DNA from: Kumtagia ephedrae | Lineage (GTDB): Bacteria > Pseudomonadota > Alphaproteobacteria > Rhizobiales > Rhizobiaceae | Direction of reading: 5' to 3' | Length of the DNA: 64,000 nucleotides | Assembly (NCBI RefSeq): GCF_003012745.1 | Contig: NZ_PXYK01000003.1 | Coordinates: forward strand, 62,001-126,000 | Shown here: one piece after another, positions 37,190-48,636 of the stretch | Layout of the letters: every line of letters begins with the position of its first letter | Numbering within the stretch: position 1 is the stretch's first letter | Program-made: the position numbers and the translations under genes | The notes under the pieces: generated by a model | Told to the model about the DNA's origin: nothing | Database searches by the model: none | Seen by the model: only the letters and a program-made list of their open reading frames with translations

Positions 37190-37588
37190 GGGAGCACTCC
37201 TGTTCCGCGCCATGAGACCGCATTTATCATATTTGTTGCTTCCAACTGGGTCCAAGCAAAATACCGCGAATGGACGTTCCAGGCTGCAGACAGTGGCCCA
37301 GTTTGCCCCGAAACCCCGCAGAGGCAGCCTCCTCCGCAGCGAGAACTGCCTGCAATCCGGCTAGCCTGATCAGTACCGTCAGGACATGGCCATTCCGATA
37401 GAAGTCGTCGATCAGGTTCTTCTCGGGGACATCATTTTTCCGGAACAGCGTCGCTATCTTGGCCTTCAACGCGCATTCGACCGCCAGACCGGCAAGGTGG
37501 TAAGCTACCCGTATTGGCCATTCACCAGTAGAACGGACGCGCTTCGTTCGAAGTCACGCGCACGTGCTCGCCATTCGTCCCTGGTCAT
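37168..37588 (-). pseudogene. HEPN-domain protein gene with about three frameshifts
   Basis: Read across frames, the gene is a typical 140-residue HEPN protein: MTRDEWRARARDFERSASVL, LVNGQYG, [shift near 37503] AYHLAGLAVECALKAKIATL, a middle helix region with YRNGHVLTVLIRLAGLQAVL, [shift near 37318] ANWATV, [shift near 37300] WNVHSRYFAWTQLEATNMIN, then GVLPWIRRHW and a stop at 37168. The total length (421 bases) is one base over a multiple of three, consistent with one deletion and two insertions. HEPN proteins are often RNases or partners in toxin-antitoxin or defence pairs. The RNase motif Rx4-6H is not evident in the readable parts. Confidence 0.75.
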
Positions 37589-37646
37589 TTCCCGTCCCCC
37601 TGACGAAATCTAGCGCCGGGAACGAAAGTTGCACCGCGGTACGGAC

Positions 37647-38804
37647 CTACCGCGCCAGATCGGCCACCACGGCGTTGAGCACCACCATGCCGGCGGGCGT
37701 GACGCGCAGGCGCGAATTGCCGATCGGCGCCACCAATCCCTCGCCCTGCAGAACCGCCAGGCGTTCGCGTGACAGCTCCTGCCCGGAGAGGTGTTCGTAG
37801 CGGTCGAGTTCGATCCCCTCGGCCAGCCGCAGACCCATCAGCAAAAACTCGTCGGCTTCCTCGGAGCGGCTCAATATCTCGCCGTCGACAATGCCGTGCC
37901 CCTTCGCCTCGACCAGGTTCAGCCAGGTTTCCGGAGTCTTTTCGGTGACGGTGACGACGCGGCGGCCTTCCTCGACGAAACGGCCATGCGCGCCGGGCCC
38001 GATGCCGACATATTCGCCGTAGCGCCAGTAGACGAGGTTGTGCCGGCTCTCGGCACCGGGCCGCGCGTGGTTGGAGATCTCGTAGGCCGGCAGGCCGCGC
38101 GCTGCGGTCACCGCCTGCGTCAGGTCGTAGAGGTCGGCGGCATGGTCGCCGTCCGGAACGGCGATCTTGCCTGCCGCATGCAGCGCATGGAAGCGCGTGC
38201 CTTCCTCGATGGTGAGCTGGTAGAGAGAGAGGTGGTCGGCCGCATAGCCGATCGCCTGTTCGAGCTCCGCCTCCCAGGCGGCGAGCGTCTGTCCCGGCCG
38301 GGCATAGATCAGGTCGAAGGAGAGCCTCGGAAAGATGTCGCGGGCCAGTCCGATCGCCTTCAGCGCCTCCTCGACATCATGCAGCCGGCCGAGGAAGCGC
38401 AGGTCGGCGTCGTTCAGCGCCTGCACGCCGAGCGACACGCGGTTGACGCCGGTGGCGCGGTAACCGCGGAAGCGTTCCGCCTCGACCGAGGAGGGATTGG
38501 CCTCGAGCGTGATCTCGATGCCGTCCGGCACGCTCCAGTGCCTTGCCACCGCTTCCAGCACGGCGCCAACCGTTTCCGGCCGCATCAGCGACGGCGTGCC
38601 ACCGCCGAGGAAGATGCTGGTGACGGTGCGCGAACCGGTGCGGGCGCGCATCGCCGCCATCTCGCGCTCGAACGCCGCTGCGAAGCGCGGCTGGTCGACC
38701 GGCTGGTGGCGGACATGGCTGTTGAAGTCGCAATAAGGGCATTTGGCCGCGCAGAAGGGCCAATGGACGTAGACGCCGAAACCGGGCTCTCCAGCGAGCG
38801 GCAT
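37647..38804 (-). CDS. hemW: Radical SAM haem chaperone HemW
   Basis: The 385-aa radical SAM protein has the cluster motif FCAAKCPYC (CxxxCxxC, Cys18/22/25) with the extra Phe-Asn that marks HemW. FLGGGTPSLM follows, then a SAM-binding LEANPSSVE and VSLGVQALND. The C-terminal HemN_C domain ends VVLNAVVADLAR. HemW delivers haem to target proteins and, unlike HemN, has no coproporphyrinogen oxidase activity. It is the last gene of rph-VOC-rdgB-hemW; rdgB ends 5 bases before it. Confidence 0.92.
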   Translation of the reverse strand: MPLAGEPGFGVYVHWPFCAAKCPYCDFNSHVRHQPVDQPRFAAAFEREMAAMRARTGSRTVTSIFLGGGTPSLMRPETVGAVLEAVARHWSVPDGIEITLEANPSSVEAERFRGYRATGVNRVSLGVQALNDADLRFLGRLHDVEEALKAIGLARDIFPRLSFDLIYARPGQTLAAWEAELEQAIGYAADHLSLYQLTIEEGTRFHALHAAGKIAVPDGDHAADLYDLTQAVTAARGLPAYEISNHARPGAESRHNLVYWRYGEYVGIGPGAHGRFVEEGRRVVTVTEKTPETWLNLVEAKGHGIVDGEILSRSEEADEFLLMGLRLAEGIELDRYEHLSGQELSRERLAVLQGEGLVAPIGNSRLRVTPAGMVVLNAVVADLAR

Positions 38805-38809
38805 ACCGG

Positions 38810-39457
38810 TCAGGCCGATCCCAGCATGGCACGGGCGAACTTCTGGAAGGCGCGCGCCCGGTGCGACAGGGCTTCGGCCTGCCCCGGCTTCCAGCCGTGC
38901 TTTTGTTCAGCGCTCATCTCGCCGAAAGTGAGATCATGGCCGTCCGGCATGAACACCGGGTCGTAGCCGAATCCCTTGTCGCCGCGCGGTGGCCAGACGA
39001 GATGGCCCGCCGCCTCGCCGCGGAAATATTCGGCGTGGCCGTCCGGCCAGGCGATGCAGATCACCGCGACGAAGCGGCCGGTGCGCTGCGCCGGCTCGAC
39101 CGCGCCGACCTCCTGCATGGCGACCTCGGCGCGCTGCATGGCGATGCCGAAGTCGCGGCCGCCTTCCGGCGTCTCGGCCCAGTTGGCGGTATAGACCCCT
39201 GGCTGGCCGCCGAGCGCGTCGATGCACAGACCGGAATCGTCCGACAGTGCCGGCAGACCGGTCGCCTTGGCCGCCGCGAAGGCTTTTATGTAGGCGTTTT
39301 CCTCGAAGGTGGTGCCGGTCTCGTCCGGCTCGGGCAGGCCGTACTCCTTGGCCGATTTCGCCTCGATGCCGAAAGGTCCCATCAGGTCGGCGAACTCGCG
39401 CAGCTTGCCACCGTTGTGGCTGGCGACCACGAGCTTTCTTTCCGTGAGCTGGCGCAT
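38810..39457 (-). CDS. rdgB: Non-canonical purine NTP pyrophosphatase (ITPase/XTPase)
   Basis: The 215-aa HAM1/RdgB enzyme shows [20 protein letters not shown] (SxNxxKxxE substrate motif), [39 protein letters not shown] and [10 protein letters not shown] near the C-terminus. It removes ITP, dITP and XTP from the pool. The ATG overlaps the stop of the VOC gene (ATGA), so it is translated as part of the operon. Confidence 0.94.
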   Translation of the reverse strand: MRQLTERKLVVASHNGGKLREFADLMGPFGIEAKSAKEYGLPEPDETGTTFEENAYIKAFAAAKATGLPALSDDSGLCIDALGGQPGVYTANWAETPEGGRDFGIAMQRAEVAMQEVGAVEPAQRTGRFVAVICIAWPDGHAEYFRGEAAGHLVWPPRGDKGFGYDPVFMPDGHDLTFGEMSAEQKHGWKPGQAEALSHRARAFQKFARAMLGSA

Positions 39458-39867
39458 CACAGCCCCCATATCTTCGGTTCGGCGAATTCCAGCGAATTGC
39501 CGGACGGATCGCGAAAATAGATCGATCGGCCGCCGCTCGGCCATTCGAACTCGGTCTCGACCGCGACGCCGCGGCCTTCGAGATGCCGCTTCCAGCGGTC
39601 GATCTCGTCGCCGGCCGCTGCAAAGCAGAGATGGCCCTCTCCGACGGTGCCATGCGGCGGCACCGGCAGCTTGGCGTCCGGCGCGGGCGGCACCTTCGTC
39701 GCCTCGGCGACGAACAGAAGCAGCACGCCGGTACCGCAGCGGAAGAACACATGCCTGTCCTCGACCTTGGCGATCACCGGCAGGCCGAGCACGCCGCCAT
39801 AGAAGGCCTCCGCCGCCTCGAGGTCGGTGACGTAGAGCGCCGATTCGAGGATTGCCGAGGGGGTCAT
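39457..39867 (-). CDS. VOC-family protein inside the rph-rdgB operon
   Basis: The 136-aa single VOC domain shows [20 protein letters not shown] in the first module, [20 protein letters not shown] (metal-site His) and [19 protein letters not shown] with the conserved DPxGN and a metal Glu. It overlaps both rph (ATGA) and rdgB (ATGA), so it is fully coupled to both. The activity is unknown; a glyoxalase- or fosfomycin-type role is possible from the fold. Confidence 0.85.
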   Translation of the reverse strand: MTPSAILESALYVTDLEAAEAFYGGVLGLPVIAKVEDRHVFFRCGTGVLLLFVAEATKVPPAPDAKLPVPPHGTVGEGHLCFAAAGDEIDRWKRHLEGRGVAVETEFEWPSGGRSIYFRDPSGNSLEFAEPKIWGL

Positions 39868-40580
39868 GAGACCGCCATCTGCTGCAGGCTCACCAGCCGG
39901 GAAATGCCCTTGCGGGCGAGCGCCATCAGCGCCGAAAACTCCTCCTCGCTGAAGGGAACGCCTTCGGCCGTGCCCTGGATCTCGACGATGCCGCCCTTGC
40001 CGGTCATGACGAAATTGGCGTCGGTGCCGGCGGAGGAATCCTCGAGATAGTCGAGGTCGAGCACCGGCTGGCCCTCGTAAATGCCGCAGGAGATGGCGGC
40101 GACGTGGTCCCTGAGCACCTTGGAGACGGTGGTCATCTGGCGCGCCTCCATCCAGCGCAGGCAGTCGTAGAGCGCCACCCAGCCGCCGGTGATGGAGGCG
40201 GTGCGCGTGCCGCCGTCGGCCTGCAGCACGTCGCAGTCGACGGTGATCTGCATCTCGCCCAGCGCCTGCAGGTCGACGACGGCGCGCAGGCTGCGGCCGA
40301 TCAGCCGCTGGATCTCCAGCGTGCGGCCGCCCTGCTTGCCGGTCGAGGCCTCGCGGCGGGTGCGGTCGCCGGTGGCGCGCGGCAGCATCCCGTATTCGGC
40401 CGTCACCCAGCCGCGGCCGCTGTTGCGCATCCAGCCGGGCACCTTCTCCTCGAGGCTCGCCGTGCACAAGACATGAGTGTCGCCGAACTTGACCAGGCAC
40501 GAGCCCTCGGCATGCTTGGAGACGTTGCGCTCGAAGGAGATCGGACGCATTTCGTCGAACTGTCGCTTGGACGAGCGCAT
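39864..40580 (-). CDS. rph: Ribonuclease PH
   Basis: The 238-aa phosphorolytic RNase shows [60 protein letters not shown], and later [14 protein letters not shown]. These are the RNA-binding and phosphate-binding (TGDRxRRE) motifs. It trims tRNA 3' ends. It is the first gene of rph-VOC-rdgB-hemW and is divergent from gyrB across a 330-bp spacer. Confidence 0.95.
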   Translation of the reverse strand: MRSSKRQFDEMRPISFERNVSKHAEGSCLVKFGDTHVLCTASLEEKVPGWMRNSGRGWVTAEYGMLPRATGDRTRREASTGKQGGRTLEIQRLIGRSLRAVVDLQALGEMQITVDCDVLQADGGTRTASITGGWVALYDCLRWMEARQMTTVSKVLRDHVAAISCGIYEGQPVLDLDYLEDSSAGTDANFVMTGKGGIVEIQGTAEGVPFSEEEFSALMALARKGISRLVSLQQMAVS

Positions 40581-43358
<2,778 letters not shown>

Positions 43359-43382
43359 CGTCCTTCCGCGATGCCAACCGTG

Positions 43383-43407
43383 AGAAGCCCGGCGGCGCCG
43401 GGCTTCT
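43383..43407 (+). terminator. Terminator-like hairpin after gyrB
   Basis: A perfect 11-bp stem (AGAAGCCCGGC / GCCGGGCTTCT) with a GGC loop lies 25 bases past the gyrB stop and between the convergent gyrB and cysK genes. No T-run follows. It could serve either gene. Confidence 0.6.
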
Positions 43408-43466
43408 GGGCGGTTCTGAAGCGACCGCCGTCGCCTGCTCTCTTGGTGTCCCCGTCAGGGGCGGGT

Positions 43467-44450
43467 TTATCCCGCCAGCCCTTCGAACAGGATCGTCGAC
43501 AGATAGCGCTCGGCGAAGGAGGGGATGATCACGACGATATTCTTGCCGGCATTCTCCGGACGCGAGCCGACCACGACCGCCGCTTGCAGGGCCGCTCCCG
43601 AGGAGATGCCGACCGGCACGCCTTCCAGTTTTGCAACCAGCCGCGCATTGGCGACCGCATCGTCGTTGGAGACGGTGACGATCTCGTCATAGATCGACGT
43701 GTCGAGGATTTTCGGCGCGAAGCCGGCGCCGATGCCCTGAATCTTGTGCGGCCCCGGCTGGCCGCCCGAAAGCACCGGCGAGGCCTCCGGCTCGACCGCC
43801 ACCACATGCAGCGACGGCTTGCGCTGCTTGATAACCTGGCCGACGCCGGTGATGGTGCCGCCGGTGCCGATGCCGGAAATGAGGATGTCGACGCCGCCCT
43901 GCGTGTCGTTCCAGATCTCCTCGGCCGTCGTCGTGCGGTGGATCTCCGGATTGGCCGGGTTCTCGAACTGCTGCGGGATGACTGCGTCGGGCAGCGTGGC
44001 GGCCAGTTCGTCGGCCTTGGCGATGGCGCCCTTCATGCCCTTGGGGCCTTCGGTCAGCACCAGCTCGGCGCCGAGCAGCGCCAGCATCTTGCGGCGCTCC
44101 AGCGACATCGTCTCCGGCATGGTGAGGATCAGCTTGTAGCCCTTGGCGGCGGCTGCGAAGGCGAGGGCGATGCCGGTATTGCCCGAGGTCGGCTCGATCA
44201 GCGTGGTCCTGCCGGGGGTGATGCGGCCTTCTGCCTCCAGCGCCTCGATCATGGCGACGCCGATGCGGTCCTTGACGCTGGCGATGGGGTTGAAGAACTC
44301 CAGCTTGGCGAGAAGATTGGCGCCGACGCCCTTCTCCCTGGCGAATTTGTCGAGGCGGACCAGCGGAGTGTCGCCGATCGTCTCGGTGATGGAGTTGAAG
44401 ATGCGCCCGCGGCCGGGGACATGCGTGGAGGTGGTCGGCTGGCTCATCAT
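43467..44450 (-). CDS. cysK: Cysteine synthase A
   Basis: The 327-aa PLP enzyme (two adjacent ATGs at 44450 and 44447) has the Schiff-base Lys in [11 protein letters not shown] (about residue 60), the [11 protein letters not shown] substrate loop and [11 protein letters not shown] for phosphate binding. [20 protein letters not shown] is typical of CysK. It makes cysteine from O-acetylserine and sulfide in the cytoplasm. It is convergent with gyrB and divergent from the DUF3303 gene. Confidence 0.94.
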   Translation of the reverse strand: MMSQPTTSTHVPGRGRIFNSITETIGDTPLVRLDKFAREKGVGANLLAKLEFFNPIASVKDRIGVAMIEALEAEGRITPGRTTLIEPTSGNTGIALAFAAAAKGYKLILTMPETMSLERRKMLALLGAELVLTEGPKGMKGAIAKADELAATLPDAVIPQQFENPANPEIHRTTTAEEIWNDTQGGVDILISGIGTGGTITGVGQVIKQRKPSLHVVAVEPEASPVLSGGQPGPHKIQGIGAGFAPKILDTSIYDEIVTVSNDDAVANARLVAKLEGVPVGISSGAALQAAVVVGSRPENAGKNIVVIIPSFAERYLSTILFEGLAG

Positions 44451-44586
44451 CGAGGTCCTGATTGCTTTTGGCGGGGAAGATAGCCGAGATTGGACCGTGT
44501 GCCGAGACCCGCGACCGGAACAAAACGGCTGCGGCAACCGGCTTCGGCGCAAAGCTCTTCGGCGGCAGGGACGAAAGCGAGAACGA

Positions 44587-44883
44587 ATGCTCTTCATGGT
44601 TATCGAGCGCTTCGACAACAACGACATGGTTCCGGTCTACGAGCGCTTTCGCGAGAGCGAGCGCGGCCTTCCCGACGGCCTGGAGTTCGTCGACAGTTGG
44701 GTCGAAGCCAATTTCGCGCGTTGCTTCCAACTCATGCGATGCGACGATCCGAAGCTGTTTCAGCAGTGGATTCTGCACTGGCGCGGAACGGGCGTGACCA
44801 TGGAGATCGTGCCGGTCGTCTCCAGCGCCGACACCAGGTCGGTGGTCACGTCCTTCATCGAAGCCGGGCCGGCCTCGGGTTGA
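44587..44883 (+). CDS. DUF3303-like small protein
   Basis: The 98-aa product begins [20 protein letters not shown] and includes [20 protein letters not shown], which matches the DUF3303 pattern of small ferredoxin-like (dimeric alpha-beta barrel) proteins. No signal peptide is present. The function is unknown. It is divergent from cysK and convergent with the LysE gene. Confidence 0.75.
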   Translation: MLFMVIERFDNNDMVPVYERFRESERGLPDGLEFVDSWVEANFARCFQLMRCDDPKLFQQWILHWRGTGVTMEIVPVVSSADTRSVVTSFIEAGPASG

Positions 44884-44893
44884 CCGGGCCGGC

Positions 44894-45511
44894 CTACTGC
44901 CGCGCCGCGATCGCCAGCGCCGCACCCGCCATGAAGCCGGCGGCTGTGCGGTTCAGCGCTTTCAGCGCCCGCGGCGTGCGCAGCAGCCAGCGCGCCTGCG
45001 CGGCCAGCGCCAGATAAGGCACCAGCACAACTAGCAGCACGACGACGGTCAGCGCTGCCAGGATGCCATAGTCGGCTATCGTGATCGTCTTCAGGTCGAG
45101 CAGGGTCGGCGTAATGGCGAGATAGAAGACCATGGTCTTCGGATTGCCGAGGGTGACTGCCAGCCCGGCCAGGAAAGCGCCGACCGCGCCGCCTTCGCCC
45201 TTGCGCGCTTCCACCTTCTCTGCCGTGATGCCGCTCGTCCAGAAGGTCCAGGCCAGCCAGGCGAGGTAGGCGATGCCCAGCCACTTGATGACGAGGAACA
45301 CCGCGCCGAAGGTTTGCGCGACGAGGGCTAGGCCGAGCACGACAGCGGTCAGGTAGACTAGGTCGCCGACGACCAGGCCGAGCGACATGATCAGCGACGA
45401 GCGGAAGCCCGAGCCGAGCGCGCGGGCGACCAGTGCTGTGATGCCCGGCCCCGGGATGGCGGCCGCGAGCGCCAGCGCGCCGCTATAGGCGATGAAACCG
45501 GCAAGGGTCAT
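44894..45511 (-). CDS. LysE-family exporter
   Basis: The 205-aa protein has six membrane segments. The N-terminal ALALAAAIPGPGITALVARA is the LysE/RhtB signature (PGPG), and AVTLGNPKTMVFYLAITPTL is the second conserved block. It probably exports amino acids or their derivatives. The substrate cannot be read. Confidence 0.88.
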   Translation of the reverse strand: MTLAGFIAYSGALALAAAIPGPGITALVARALGSGFRSSLIMSLGLVVGDLVYLTAVVLGLALVAQTFGAVFLVIKWLGIAYLAWLAWTFWTSGITAEKVEARKGEGGAVGAFLAGLAVTLGNPKTMVFYLAITPTLLDLKTITIADYGILAALTVVVLLVVLVPYLALAAQARWLLRTPRALKALNRTAAGFMAGAALAIAARQ

Positions 45512-45681
45512 GTCCAACTCCAAACCCGCTTTCGCGGTGAGCCGCGGCTTATGCCACAGCCGGGCCACCGGCGGAAAGAGGGCAGGGGCGTCCGGTCTGC
45601 GGGCCAGTTTACCCTCGACCGCCGGAAGAACCAGGTCGGCGGAACCGTTAGCATCAACGAAGCCAGCCGCCCCTCGGACAT

Positions 45682-46284
45682 ATGCGCCACGACAGGAAAG
45701 AAACGTTCGGGACCATTGCCGTGCTGCTGCACTGGACGATCGCACTGCTGTTCCTCGGCCAGTTCGCGCTTGGGCTGTCTATGACCAAGGTGAAGGGCAT
45801 GGCGCTGCAGTTCGAGCTGATACAGTGGCACAAGTCCTTCGGTTTTCTGATCCTCGGGTTGGCCGTGCTGCGCTTGGGTTGGCATCTGGGAGCCGGCAGG
45901 CCACGGCCGTCGCCGGCCCTGTCGCCGGTCGAAAGAGCGTCGGCGGCGATCGTGCAGGCTCTGTTGCTTGCCGCCACGGTCGCCGTCCCGCTCGCCGGCT
46001 GGGCATTGGCCTCCACGTCGACGCTGGGCATCCCCACGCTTGCCTTCAAGCTGGTGCTGATCCCGCACCTGCCGCTCGTGCCGTCCGAGCAGGCCGAGGC
46101 GTTCTGGCGGCAGATGCACGGCTTTCTCGCCTGGGCGACCATTCTGCTCGCGGCGGCGCATGCAGGCGCCGCGCTCAGGCACCACCTTTTGCTGCGCGAC
46201 GACGTGCTTGCGCGAATGCTGCCGATCCTTTCGCCGCGCAGGCTGGCCGGTCGGCAAACCACGACGGAGAGCGATGATGCGTGA
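45682..46284 (+). CDS. Cytochrome b561-family membrane protein
   Basis: The 200-aa protein has four membrane helices with paired haem-ligand histidines: VLLHWTIALL in the first, LIQWHKSFGFLIL in the second, and FWRQMHGFLAWATILLAAAH in the fourth. This is the bacterial YodB/b561 family, a di-haem quinol oxidoreductase. It overlaps the YceI gene by 11 bases; b561-YceI pairs are common and are thought to act in respiratory or redox protection. Confidence 0.9.
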   Translation: MRHDRKETFGTIAVLLHWTIALLFLGQFALGLSMTKVKGMALQFELIQWHKSFGFLILGLAVLRLGWHLGAGRPRPSPALSPVERASAAIVQALLLAATVAVPLAGWALASTSTLGIPTLAFKLVLIPHLPLVPSEQAEAFWRQMHGFLAWATILLAAAHAGAALRHHLLLRDDVLARMLPILSPRRLAGRQTTTESDDA

Positions 46285-46870
46285 CCTGTTTCGAGTTCGT
46301 CCCGCGGCCGCCATCTGGCCCGTCCTGGCCTCGCTGGCGGCCTGGGCCCCTCCGGCCTCCGCCGACGCCCTTTCCGAGGCAGCCGGCCGCTATCGCATCG
46401 ACAAGACCTCGTCGATCCGCTTCAGCGTCGACCAGGCGGGCGGCGGCGGCATCAGGGGCAGCTTCGGCGCTTATAGCGGCGCCTTTCGCATCGATGGGCA
46501 GGACATAGCGAAGTCGAGCGTGACGATCACGCTCTATCCCAAAAGCGTGCATGCCAATGAGGCGCGCATGGAGAACTTTCTGCGCTCGGACGCCGTCTTC
46601 GACGTGGCGAACCATCCGGAAATTACGTTCCGCTCGACCGCGGTGAAGCGCATCGGCGAGGATGCGGCGCGGATCGACGGCGTGCTGACGGCGAGGGGAA
46701 AAGCGCGCAAGGCTCAGTTCGACGCGACGCTGCGCCGGCTGAGTGGCGGCTCGATCTCCTTCCACGTCACCGGGTCGATCTACCGCTCGCCCTACGGCAT
46801 GGATGTCGGCACGCCGATCTATTCCAACGTCGTGCAGTTCGACATGGTGCTCAACGGCACGCGGCGGTAG
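46274..46870 (+). CDS. YceI-family periplasmic lipocalin-like protein
   Basis: The 198-aa product has a signal peptide (to about ASADA) and a YceI beta-barrel: YRIDKTSSIRFSVDQAGGGG, SVTITLYPKSVHANEARMEN, then FLRSDAVFDVANHPEITFRS, a highly conserved family block. The fold binds polyisoprenoid lipids. It is co-transcribed with the b561 gene, which fits a role with a membrane quinone or lipid. Confidence 0.9.
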   Translation: MMRDLFRVRPAAAIWPVLASLAAWAPPASADALSEAAGRYRIDKTSSIRFSVDQAGGGGIRGSFGAYSGAFRIDGQDIAKSSVTITLYPKSVHANEARMENFLRSDAVFDVANHPEITFRSTAVKRIGEDAARIDGVLTARGKARKAQFDATLRRLSGGSISFHVTGSIYRSPYGMDVGTPIYSNVVQFDMVLNGTRR

Positions 46871-46873
46871 GCC

Positions 46874-47059
46874 TCAATATCCCGCCTCGTCCAGCCGCCG
46901 CTCCAGATCCACCAGATCCTGCGGCAGCGGCATGCCGAGCGCGCGGTACTCGGTGAGCTTTTCGCGCACCTGCTCGTGCACCTCGTAGGCGTCCTCGGGC
47001 TGGTTCACCATCTGCTGCATCAGCAGCGCGATCTGGGCCTTGAGCTGTTCGAGAGCCAT
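46874..47059 (-). CDS. Small soluble protein of unknown function, 61 aa
   Basis: The product is MALEQLKAQIALLMQQMVNQ, then a short acidic helical body with QVREKLTEYRALGMPLPQDL. It is predicted all-helical, soluble and without signal. The good start, convergent placement with the YceI gene and even codon use support a real gene. Its family is not recognised with certainty. Confidence 0.65.
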   Translation of the reverse strand: MALEQLKAQIALLMQQMVNQPEDAYEVHEQVREKLTEYRALGMPLPQDLVDLERRLDEAGY

Positions 47060-47149
47060 TGCGCCGTCCCCTGGAGAGCTCATCGACGATAGCACAGCTG
47101 CGCCGCGTTGGCGCATCCAAATCGATGCCGATGCGCCTGCGGTCGCGCC

Positions 47150-48520
47150 TCAGCGCTGCGTCACCCGCATCGGTAGCCCGCCCTGCGGCTGCGTCGTCAG
47201 CTTCTGCACCGGCCAGGGCTTCGTCTCGGCGACGCTGTCGAAGCGGAAGCGCGACAGGAGCACCGCGAGCGCGATCACCGCCTCCTGCATGGCGAAGGCC
47301 GCGCCGATGCAGATGCGCGGACCGGCGCCGAAAGGCAGGTACTGGAAGCGGTCGATCTTTTCGCGGTTGTCCGGATGGAAGCGCGAGGGCAGGAAGGCGT
47401 TGGGGTCGTCCCACAGCTTGCGGTGGCGGTGCACAACCCAGGGCATGACCAGCACCTGCGCGCGCGCCGGGATCTTCAGCGTCTTGTAGGTTTCGGGCTC
47501 GATCGGCTCGCGGTTGATCGACGGCGCCGGCGGATAGAGCCGCATCGTCTCCTCGAAGGCCGCCCGCGTCAGCGGCATACGCTCAAGCCATTTCGTCGGG
47601 TCGGGCTCGCTCTCCAGCACCGCGTCGATCTCGGCCTCGATCGGCGCCCGCTCCCACGGCGCCTCGGCAAGACAGTAGATCGTCCAGCCGAGTGCCCTCG
47701 CCGTCGTCTCGTGGCCGGCGCCGATGAAGGTGATGATGTTGTCCTCGACCTCCTGGCGGGTCAGGCCGTCCTTGCCTTCGGCGCGCAGGAGCAGCGTCAA
47801 AAAATCCTCGGGCACGTCGTTCGGGTTCTTCTGCATGCGCTCGATGCGCATTGCCACCGTGTCGGTGACGATCTTGCGGAAATAGGCCATGACGCGGCGG
47901 CCGCGGATATGGGTGAAGCGCGGCAGCCAGTCCGGCGCGCGCAGGATGTCGAGCGGGTCGACCCGCCCCATCGTCTCGAACAGATGCTCGATGTGGTTGC
48001 CGAAACTGCCGGGCTCGCCGGCGATCTCGTCGGAGAACAGCGTCTCGGCCATGATGTCGAAGGTGAGCATCGTCATGTCCTGGGAGACGTCGACGGTGCC
48101 GTCCTCCTGCTCGTAGCGCTCGGCGAAGGCCAGCGTACGCCGCAGCATCGGTTGCGCGAAACCGAAGATATGGCGCGGCGTGAACACCGGCGCCATCGCC
48201 TTGCGCGAGCGCTTCCACACCTGGCCTTCCGCCGTCAGCAGGCCGTCGCGCAGGATCGGCCGCAGCACCTTCTGGCGTACGGTGGCGAGCTTGTAGTTCT
48301 TCGCGTTGTCAACCAGCACGTGGCGGATCAGGCCGGGGTCATTGGCGATCACCAGAGGGCCGCCGACGCCGTTCACGACGATCCACGGCTCGTTGTAGGA
48401 GGGCTCGCCCCACAGCTCCAGCGGGTTGCGGTAGATGATGCGGATCATCTCCAGCATGGAAGGCGGCCGCGTGCGCGGCGTCGGCGCGGGCGGTCGGAAC
48501 GGTGTGGGCGCGGTGTCCAT
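47150..48520 (-). CDS. Cytochrome P450
   Basis: The 456-aa monooxygenase from ATG 48520 is a complete P450. The I-helix is ITFIGAGHETTARALG, with the conserved acid-alcohol pair. The K-helix ExxR is in FEETMRLYPPAPS. PERF-like RFHPDNREK and the haem loop FGAGPRICIG with the cysteine ligand follow. The Pro-rich N-terminus (PTPFRPPAPTPRT) resembles the hinge of membrane-associated P450s, but there is no clear membrane anchor. The substrate is unknown. No ferredoxin or reductase partner is adjacent. Confidence 0.9.
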   Translation of the reverse strand: MDTAPTPFRPPAPTPRTRPPSMLEMIRIIYRNPLELWGEPSYNEPWIVVNGVGGPLVIANDPGLIRHVLVDNAKNYKLATVRQKVLRPILRDGLLTAEGQVWKRSRKAMAPVFTPRHIFGFAQPMLRRTLAFAERYEQEDGTVDVSQDMTMLTFDIMAETLFSDEIAGEPGSFGNHIEHLFETMGRVDPLDILRAPDWLPRFTHIRGRRVMAYFRKIVTDTVAMRIERMQKNPNDVPEDFLTLLLRAEGKDGLTRQEVEDNIITFIGAGHETTARALGWTIYCLAEAPWERAPIEAEIDAVLESEPDPTKWLERMPLTRAAFEETMRLYPPAPSINREPIEPETYKTLKIPARAQVLVMPWVVHRHRKLWDDPNAFLPSRFHPDNREKIDRFQYLPFGAGPRICIGAAFAMQEAVIALAVLLSRFRFDSVAETKPWPVQKLTTQPQGGLPMRVTQR

Positions 48521-48636
48521 GACAGCCGGAAGGTAGTGCCGCCGGGCCCTTGCGTCCATGCGGTGGATCGCCCTTCACTTGGAATTGTGTTCGCGGGCGT
48601 GCCGACTATATGCTCTGTCATGGAGTAGCCGACGCC

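Noticed and set aside
48541-48636. CIRCE element upstream of hrcA
   Set aside because: No TTAGCACTC-N9-GAGTGCTAA-type repeat is present; the HrcA operator is normally upstream of groESL.
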